Source: an uncultured Bacteroidaceae bacterium
Lineage (GTDB): Bacteria > Bacteroidota > Bacteroidia > Bacteroidales > Bacteroidaceae
Direction: 5' to 3'
Length of the DNA: 18,783 nucleotides
NCBI GenBank assembly: GCA_904501945.1
Contig: CAJGCU010000045.1
Coordinates: 1-18,783, forward strand
The notes under the pieces are model-generated. The model saw nothing but the letters and a program-made list of their open reading frames with translations. It did no database searches and was not told the origin of the DNA. Position numbers and translations under genes: made by a program. Below are positions 13,789 to 18,783 of the stretch, in pieces. Numbering within the stretch: the stretch's first letter is position 1; the number at the start of each line of letters is the position of its first letter.

Positions 13789-14964
13789 TTATCCTATCAG
13801 CGCATCCGCCAATACTTTTAAATCTTCTATTGTCTTGTCCTTGACAGCCGACTCGACTGTTACAATAGGCTCAACAATAGTGATGTTTTTCATCGCTTCC
13901 ATTGCTTCGCGCATCTTCTTGCCCGCCGAAGGAGCCCATGTTCCGTTTTCCACAAATGCCACCTTGCGATTCTGATATGTCTTCATGCGCAAATGATTGA
14001 TGTAGTCATCCATCACAGGCATCACGCCACCATCATATGATGGAGCACAAAGCACCAGTCGGTCATATCGGAATGCATCTTCGACAGCCTCGTGAAGGTC
14101 TTCGCGAGCAATATCAGATGTAGAAACTTTCACATCACTCTTCTCGCGAATGATATCAGCCAAAGCAAGAGCTGCCTTTGCTGTATTGCCGTAAAAAGAA
14201 CAGTAGGCGACGAAAATGCCCTCTTCTTCTGGCTCATACTTGCTCCATGTGTCGTAAAGACCTATGTAGTAGCCCAAATTTTCTGTAAGAATTGGACCAT
14301 GAAGCGGACAGATTGTCTGAATATCAAGCGTAGCAGCCTTCTTCAGAAGTTGCTGAACCATAGCGCCGTACTTTCCTACGATATTGAAATAGTATCGACG
14401 AGCCTCACATGCCCATCCTTCCTCGTTCTCTTCTTCCTTGCATAAAGCGCCAAACTTGCCAAAGCCATCAGCCGCAAAAAGAATCTTTGTCTTATGCTCA
14501 TAGGAAACCATCACCTCTGGCCAATGAACCATAGGAGCCATCACAAACTGCAAAGTATGTTCGCCCAGAGATAAAGTTTCTCCTTCCTTCACCACCTGAA
14601 TTCGAGCGCCGTAATCCACATCAAAGAAACGTTCAAACATCGGCTTCGCCTTCGGAGAACATACAGCTATCACATTAGGATATTTCTCCATGATGAACTT
14701 CACGCTACCAGAGTGGTCTGGTTCAAAATGCTGAACAACAAGATAATCTGGTGCCTTTCCATTCAGAGCCTTTTCCAGCACCTTTTCCCATTCATCTTTC
14801 TTACGGACATCAACAGTATCCATGATGGCAATCTTCTCATCCTCTATCAGATAAGAATTATAAGATATACCTTCTGGCACATCATACTGTCCTTCAAATA
14901 GGTCTATATCTAAATCGTCCACACCGATGTATTTCACACCGGGAGCAACAATATCATATTTCAT
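13789..14964 (-). CDS. fprA: A-type flavodiiron protein (FprA family)
   Basis: 391 residues from the ATG at 14964 (MKYDIVAPGVKYIGVDDLD). A start 23 codons upstream would run into pgi and adds nothing family-like. It is a soluble enzyme that reduces O2 to water or NO to N2O at a diiron site. The N-terminal metallo-beta-lactamase domain carries all ligands: H79, E81, D83 and H84 (HFEPDHS), H147, D166 and H222 (CPLHGP). The C-terminal flavodoxin domain (from about 250) has the FMN loop SFYGNTAKA. There is no rubredoxin or reductase extension, so an external electron donor is needed. The role fits protection of an anaerobe from oxygen. It follows pgi by 28 bases and is last before a strong terminator. 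Confidence 0.94.
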   Translation of the reverse strand: MKYDIVAPGVKYIGVDDLDIDLFEGQYDVPEGISYNSYLIEDEKIAIMDTVDVRKKDEWEKVLEKALNGKAPDYLVVQHFEPDHSGSVKFIMEKYPNVIAVCSPKAKPMFERFFDVDYGARIQVVKEGETLSLGEHTLQFVMAPMVHWPEVMVSYEHKTKILFAADGFGKFGALCKEEENEEGWACEARRYYFNIVGKYGAMVQQLLKKAATLDIQTICPLHGPILTENLGYYIGLYDTWSKYEPEEEGIFVAYCSFYGNTAKAALALADIIREKSDVKVSTSDIAREDLHEAVEDAFRYDRLVLCAPSYDGGVMPVMDDYINHLRMKTYQNRKVAFVENGTWAPSAGKKMREAMEAMKNITIVEPIVTVESAVKDKTIEDLKVLADALIG

Positions 14965-14992
14965 TCCCCTATATATAAATAATGTATCAAAA

Positions 14993-16327
14993 TTATTTAA
15001 GTTTTTCCTGAATAGCAGCACTCTCTGCCTCATAACCAGGCTTGTTCAGCAATGCAAACATATTCTTCTTATAAGCTTCCACACCAGGCTGGTCGAAAGG
15101 ATTAACGCCAAGAATCAGGCCAGAAATGCCACAGCCCTTCTCGAAGAAGTAGATCAACTGACCAATGTTATATTCGTCAAGCTTCTCAACCGAAATCTTA
15201 ATATTAGGCACCCCACCATCTACGTGAGCCAGTTGTGTTCCTAATTCTGCCATTTTATTCACTTCGTCGATGCGCTTGCCAGCCAAGAAATTCAGACCGT
15301 CAAGGTTCTCTTCATCAGATGGCACAGCCAGCGATGTGTTAGGCTTCTCTACAGAAATCACAGTCTCAAAGATAGTGCGTTCGCCATCCTGAATCCACTG
15401 TCCCATAGAATGCAAGTCTGTTGTGAGGTCAACAGAAGCAGGGAAGATACCCTTCCCGTCCTTGCCTTCACTCTCTCCATAGAGCTGTTTCCACCATTCG
15501 CCAAGGTTATGGAGCTTAGGCTGGTAATTTGCCATAATCTCAATCTTCTTGCCACTCTGATAGATAGCATTACGAGTTGCAGCATATACAGCAGCGGGAT
15601 TTTCAGCAAATGGCACATCAAGACCACACCGCGCCTCCATATCCTGAGCGCCTTTCACAAGAGCTGCAATATCGAATCCTGCCACAGCAATAGGCAGCAA
15701 GCCTACAGGTGTGAGCACAGAGAAACGTCCTCCCACATTATCAGGAATGACGAAAGACTTGTAGCCTTCTTTGTCTGCCGTAGTGCGAGCTGCACCCTTC
15801 TTGGCATCTGTAATAGCAACAATTACCTTCTTTGCCTCTTCCTTGCCACGCTGTTCTTCACACATTCTCTTTAACAGGCGGAATGTGATGGCAGTTTCAG
15901 TCGTAGTTCCTGACTTGGAAATGTTGATGACACCAAACTTCACACCCTTCAGATAGCCAATCAGCTCTGAAAGGTAATCCTCGCCAATATTGTTTCCTGC
16001 AAAAAGAATGCGTGGGCAATCTGAAGGCTGCAACCATCCAAAACTGTTAGACAAGGCGTCAATCACCATGCGAGCACCCAGATATGAACCTCCAATGCCA
16101 GCAACCACTACAGCTTCACAGTTCTCCTTGAGCACCTGCGCTGTTTCATTGATTTCTGCAATAAATTCAGGAGTGATAGAACTTGGAAGGTGCATCCATC
16201 CAAGAAAGTCATTACCAGGACATGTTCCCTGCTCAAGTGCTTCCTGAGCTTTTTTTACCTGAGGCTCATAAGCCTCAATTGCACCTGCTGCCACAAATGG
16301 AGCAGCCTTACTGATATTTATCTTCAT
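14993..16327 (-). CDS. pgi: Glucose-6-phosphate isomerase
   Basis: 444 residues, the short bacterial form (the E. coli type is about 550). It interconverts glucose-6-phosphate and fructose-6-phosphate in glycolysis and gluconeogenesis. Visible motifs: GIGGSYLGARMV at 78-89, the phosphate-binding SKSGTTTET at 137-145, the active-site glutamate region GESEGKDGKG at 284-293, and the catalytic histidine H306 in DLHSMGQW. The C-terminal lysine lies in EAYKKNMFAL. Cytoplasmic. It starts 67 bases after gpsA with no recognisable promoter between, so it is probably co-transcribed with gpsA and the flavodiiron gene. Confidence 0.97.
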   Translation of the reverse strand: MKINISKAAPFVAAGAIEAYEPQVKKAQEALEQGTCPGNDFLGWMHLPSSITPEFIAEINETAQVLKENCEAVVVAGIGGSYLGARMVIDALSNSFGWLQPSDCPRILFAGNNIGEDYLSELIGYLKGVKFGVINISKSGTTTETAITFRLLKRMCEEQRGKEEAKKVIVAITDAKKGAARTTADKEGYKSFVIPDNVGGRFSVLTPVGLLPIAVAGFDIAALVKGAQDMEARCGLDVPFAENPAAVYAATRNAIYQSGKKIEIMANYQPKLHNLGEWWKQLYGESEGKDGKGIFPASVDLTTDLHSMGQWIQDGERTIFETVISVEKPNTSLAVPSDEENLDGLNFLAGKRIDEVNKMAELGTQLAHVDGGVPNIKISVEKLDEYNIGQLIYFFEKGCGISGLILGVNPFDQPGVEAYKKNMFALLNKPGYEAESAAIQEKLK

Positions 16328-16394
16328 AGTACAAGCTTTATGTTATTATTAATCATTAAATTAGTTTTCATTACCACAGCCTTATCCATCCGTC

Positions 16395-17396
16395 CTACCT
16401 CAAAGAGTCGCTTAAGACTTTGATTTCCACGCTGGGCGAAATTTTCTCATACAATATATTGTAAACAGCATCCAGAATCGGCATATTCACATGATACCGC
16501 TTATTCAATATCTTCATACAGTTCGTTCCATAGTAGCCTTCTGCTATCATTTCCATTTCCAACTGCGCAGTCTTCACACTGTAACCCTGTCCTATCATCG
16601 TGCCAAACACACGGTTACGTGAAAAGTTCGAATACATCGTCACTAGCAAATCACCTAAATACGCAGAGTCACTCACATGGCGTTCTTCAGGCTGAACAGC
16701 CCTCAGGAATCGCTTCATTTCCTGTACAGCATTCGACACCAACACTGCCTGAAAATTGTCACCTTGTTTCAATCCGTGACAAATACCAGCAGCAATAGCA
16801 TACACATTCTTTAGCACGGAAGAGTATTCAATTCCCTCAATATCAGGAGAAACGCTTGTTTTCACAAACTTATTGGCAAACAAGCCTGCCACCACCTGTG
16901 CATTCTCCAAATCACGGCAACCCACTGTCAGATAGCATAAACGGTCAAGTGCAACTTCCTCTGCATGGCTAGGACCTCCTATGCAGGCTACCTGTTCTTC
17001 CGGCACATTGTATTGGCTTTGGAAATAGCGGCTAACCGTCACACTTTCCTCTGGCACAATACCCTTAATGGCAGTCACAATCATCTTCTCCCTCATATTT
17101 GCCTTCAGTTTTTTCAGATGGCTCTTGATGTATGGTGAAGGGATAACAAAAATTAGTGTATCGTTATTTTTCACCACCTCATTCAAGTCACTGGAAAACG
17201 TAATGCGATCCACATCAAAGTGAACTCCCGTAAGATAGGCTGGATTGTGATGCAAACGCTTAAACTCCTCAATACGGTCATCGCGACGCATGTACCATGT
17301 TATCCGTTCTTCATGGTGCATGACAATCTTCGCAATAGCCGTTGCCCAGCTACCACCTCCCAATACTGCCACTCTACCACAAGATTTAAACTGCAT
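16395..17396 (-). CDS. gpsA: Glycerol-3-phosphate dehydrogenase [NAD(P)+]
   Basis: 333 residues. It reduces dihydroxyacetone phosphate to sn-glycerol-3-phosphate, the phospholipid backbone precursor. The Rossmann motif is VAVLGGGSWATA (9-20), followed by VIPSPY (83-88), the substrate-side lysine in TAIKGI (K110), GPSHAEE (140-146), and the catalytic K195 in SVLKNVYAIAAGICHGLKQG. The length is normal for GpsA. The gene sits between lysS and pgi, just 41 bases beyond a long terminator-like hairpin, with no consensus promoter in that gap, so expression may depend on read-through from lysS or on a non-canonical promoter. Confidence 0.96.
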   Translation of the reverse strand: MQFKSCGRVAVLGGGSWATAIAKIVMHHEERITWYMRRDDRIEEFKRLHHNPAYLTGVHFDVDRITFSSDLNEVVKNNDTLIFVIPSPYIKSHLKKLKANMREKMIVTAIKGIVPEESVTVSRYFQSQYNVPEEQVACIGGPSHAEEVALDRLCYLTVGCRDLENAQVVAGLFANKFVKTSVSPDIEGIEYSSVLKNVYAIAAGICHGLKQGDNFQAVLVSNAVQEMKRFLRAVQPEERHVSDSAYLGDLLVTMYSNFSRNRVFGTMIGQGYSVKTAQLEMEMIAEGYYGTNCMKILNKRYHVNMPILDAVYNILYEKISPSVEIKVLSDSLR

Positions 17397-17431
17397 ATAA
17401 TTTACGATTTAAGTGAATCATGAAAGTGAAA

Positions 17432-17482
17432 AGTGAAAAAATCCAAGTTACCATACACAAAATGCAGGCAACTCGGATTTTT
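17432..17482 (-). terminator. Long hairpin between lysS and gpsA
   Basis: A 16-pair stem with two G-U pairs (AAAAATCCGAGTTGCC with GGTAACTTGGATTTTT on the minus strand; arms 17467-17482 and 17437-17452) closes a 14-base loop and leads into a T-rich tail (TTTTTT, then CACTTTTCAC). It is 9 bases after the lysS stop. The form is that of an intrinsic terminator. Because gpsA starts only 41 bases later without a visible promoter, it may be leaky or an attenuator. Confidence 0.8.
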
Positions 17483-17491
17483 CATTTTTAA

Positions 17492-18783
17492 CTATTCACC
17501 TGTAATTTTAGCAACAATATTGCTGATTTCTTCCACCGATGGCTTCTGGATATCCAACTTATACTTCTTCAGCACCTCACCTATTTGCTGCTGGATTTTC
17601 TGTGCATTGCCACCTTCAAGGTCACTCACAAGGTTATAGCCAACCTTATACAACACAGGAACAATATCTTCAGAGAAACCAAGTTCAACAAACTTCTGCA
17701 CACCATCACGTGGGGCTTTCTTCTCTGGTTTCATCGTTGGGAAAAGCAATACTTCCTGAATCGTAGGCTGTCCTGTCATCAAAATAGCCAAGCGGTCAAT
17801 ACCAATGCCTATACCTGATGTTGGAGGCATACCATACTGAAGAGCACGCAAAAAGTCATGGTCAATCACCATCGCCTCGTCATCACCCTTATCTGCCAGC
17901 TTCATCTGTTCAACAAAACGTTCTTCCTGGTCAATTGGGTCATTCAGCTCTGAGTAAGCATTCGCCAACTCCTTACCGTTCACCATCAATTCGAAACGTT
18001 CTGTCAAACCAGCCTTAGAACGGTGCATTTTAGTCAGCGGAGACATCTCCACAGGATAATCCGTGATAAAGGTTGGCTGAATGAATGAGCCTTCGCAGAA
18101 CTCGCCAAACAACTCGTCAATGAGTTTGCCCTTACCCATGGTCTCATCCACCTCCATGCCCTTCTGCAAGCAGAACGCACGGATTTCCTCCTCGGACTTT
18201 CCTTCGCAGTCAAAGCCAGTCTTCTCCTTGATGGCTTCCAGGATAGGCAAACGGCGATAAGGCGCCTTGAAGCTGATAGTCTGGTCGCCAACAGTCACCT
18301 CCGTCGTTCCATTCACTGCCACACAAATCTTCTCCAGCAACTGCTCCGTAAACGACATCATCCAGTTATAGTCTTTATATGAAACATACAGCTCCATACA
18401 CGTAAACTCAGGGTTATGGCTTCTGTCCATTCCTTCATTGCGGAAGTTTCTTCCAATCTCATAGACACCTTCAAAACCACCCACAATCAGACGTTTCAAG
18501 TATAGCTCCGTAGCGATACGCAGATACAAATCCACATTCAACGCATTATGGTGCGTAATGAACGGACGTGCGCTGGCACCACCCGCAATCTGCTGCAATA
18601 TAGGAGTTTCCACTTCCGTAAAACCCGCCTCGTCAAACACCTGACGCATCGTGCGCAGAATTGTAGCACGCTTCAAGAACGTATCCTTCACGCCATTGTT
18701 CACAATCAAATCCACATAGCGTTGGCGGTAACGAAGTTCAGGATCCTCAAACGCATCAAACACCTGGCCATCCTTCTCCTTCA
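17492..18783 (-). CDS. lysS: Lysyl-tRNA synthetase (class II), 5' end beyond window
   Basis: The frame is open to the window edge and contributes 429 residues plus a stop; the anticodon-binding OB domain (about 140-150 residues) lies outside. It charges tRNA-Lys in the cytoplasm. Class II motifs are present: motif 1 around GFTEVETPILQ, motif 2 FRNEGMDRSHNPEFTCME, and motif 3 GIGIGIDRLAIL. A GTG at 18763 is not the start, since the frame continues upstream (KEKDGQ) with normal family sequence. After LLFPTMKPE, where E. coli LysS nearly ends, about 75 extra residues follow (VQKFVELGFSEDIVPVLYKV and on), a tail known from Bacteroidota enzymes. A strong hairpin follows the stop. Confidence 0.96.
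   Translation of the reverse strand, partial: KEKDGQVFDAFEDPELRYRQRYVDLIVNNGVKDTFLKRATILRTMRQVFDEAGFTEVETPILQQIAGGASARPFITHHNALNVDLYLRIATELYLKRLIVGGFEGVYEIGRNFRNEGMDRSHNPEFTCMELYVSYKDYNWMMSFTEQLLEKICVAVNGTTEVTVGDQTISFKAPYRRLPILEAIKEKTGFDCEGKSEEEIRAFCLQKGMEVDETMGKGKLIDELFGEFCEGSFIQPTFITDYPVEMSPLTKMHRSKAGLTERFELMVNGKELANAYSELNDPIDQEERFVEQMKLADKGDDEAMVIDHDFLRALQYGMPPTSGIGIGIDRLAILMTGQPTIQEVLLFPTMKPEKKAPRDGVQKFVELGFSEDIVPVLYKVGYNLVSDLEGGNAQKIQQQIGEVLKKYKLDIQKPSVEEISNIVAKITGE

Noticed and set aside
13680..13850. Plus-strand ORF beginning MVSTQEVRYEMRYGW
   Set aside because: It runs through the flavodiiron terminator and into antisense of that gene; no promoter or family match.
14965..15033. 23-codon N-terminal extension of the flavodiiron protein
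   Set aside because: It would overlap the end of pgi, and the family begins at MKYDIVAPGVKYIG.

Overview
The window is a chromosomal segment of a member of the Bacteroidota, most likely order Bacteroidales (Bacteroides/Prevotella-like). The evidence is an aerotolerance (Bat) operon, a DUF4295 gene next to rpmG, an HU protein fused to a LysM domain, a lysyl-tRNA synthetase with a long C-terminal tail, and promoters of the Bacteroidota type (TTTG, about 20 bases, TAnnTTTG). I cannot name the genus with certainty. Every convincing gene, including the tRNA, lies on the minus strand, so transcription runs from high to low coordinates.

Layout in the direction of transcription. (1) 18783-13789: lysS (5' end outside the window), a long terminator-like hairpin, then gpsA, pgi and an A-type flavodiiron protein, closed by a strong terminator. 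(2) 13511-12900: a small HIRAN-domain gene with its own -7 element, followed by the frameshifted remnant of an ADP-ribosylglycohydrolase. (3) 12845-11762: tRNA-Arg(UCT) behind a full-consensus promoter, then rpmB, rpmG and a DUF4295 gene, ending at a terminator. (4) 11769-7726: ftsY, rimO, a plain HU gene and an HU-transmembrane-LysM fusion. The ftsY promoter overlaps the preceding terminator. (5) 7725-7083: a non-coding stretch with a terminator-type hairpin, short repeats and a doubtful 44-codon ORF. (6) 7082-1: the Bat operon, in the order moxR, DUF58, a BatD-like membrane protein, batA, batB, batC and batD (3' end outside the window).

Functionally this is mostly conserved housekeeping: translation (lysS, tRNA, L28, L33, RimO), co-translational membrane targeting (FtsY), central carbon and phospholipid precursor metabolism (Pgi, GpsA), O2/NO detoxification (flavodiiron protein) and an envelope-associated AAA+/VWA system (Bat). 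I see no insertion sequence, CRISPR array, phage or defence island. The most notable items are the membrane-anchored HU-LysM protein encoded beside a free HU, the ADP-ribosylglycohydrolase remnant, and two compact terminator/promoter arrangements.
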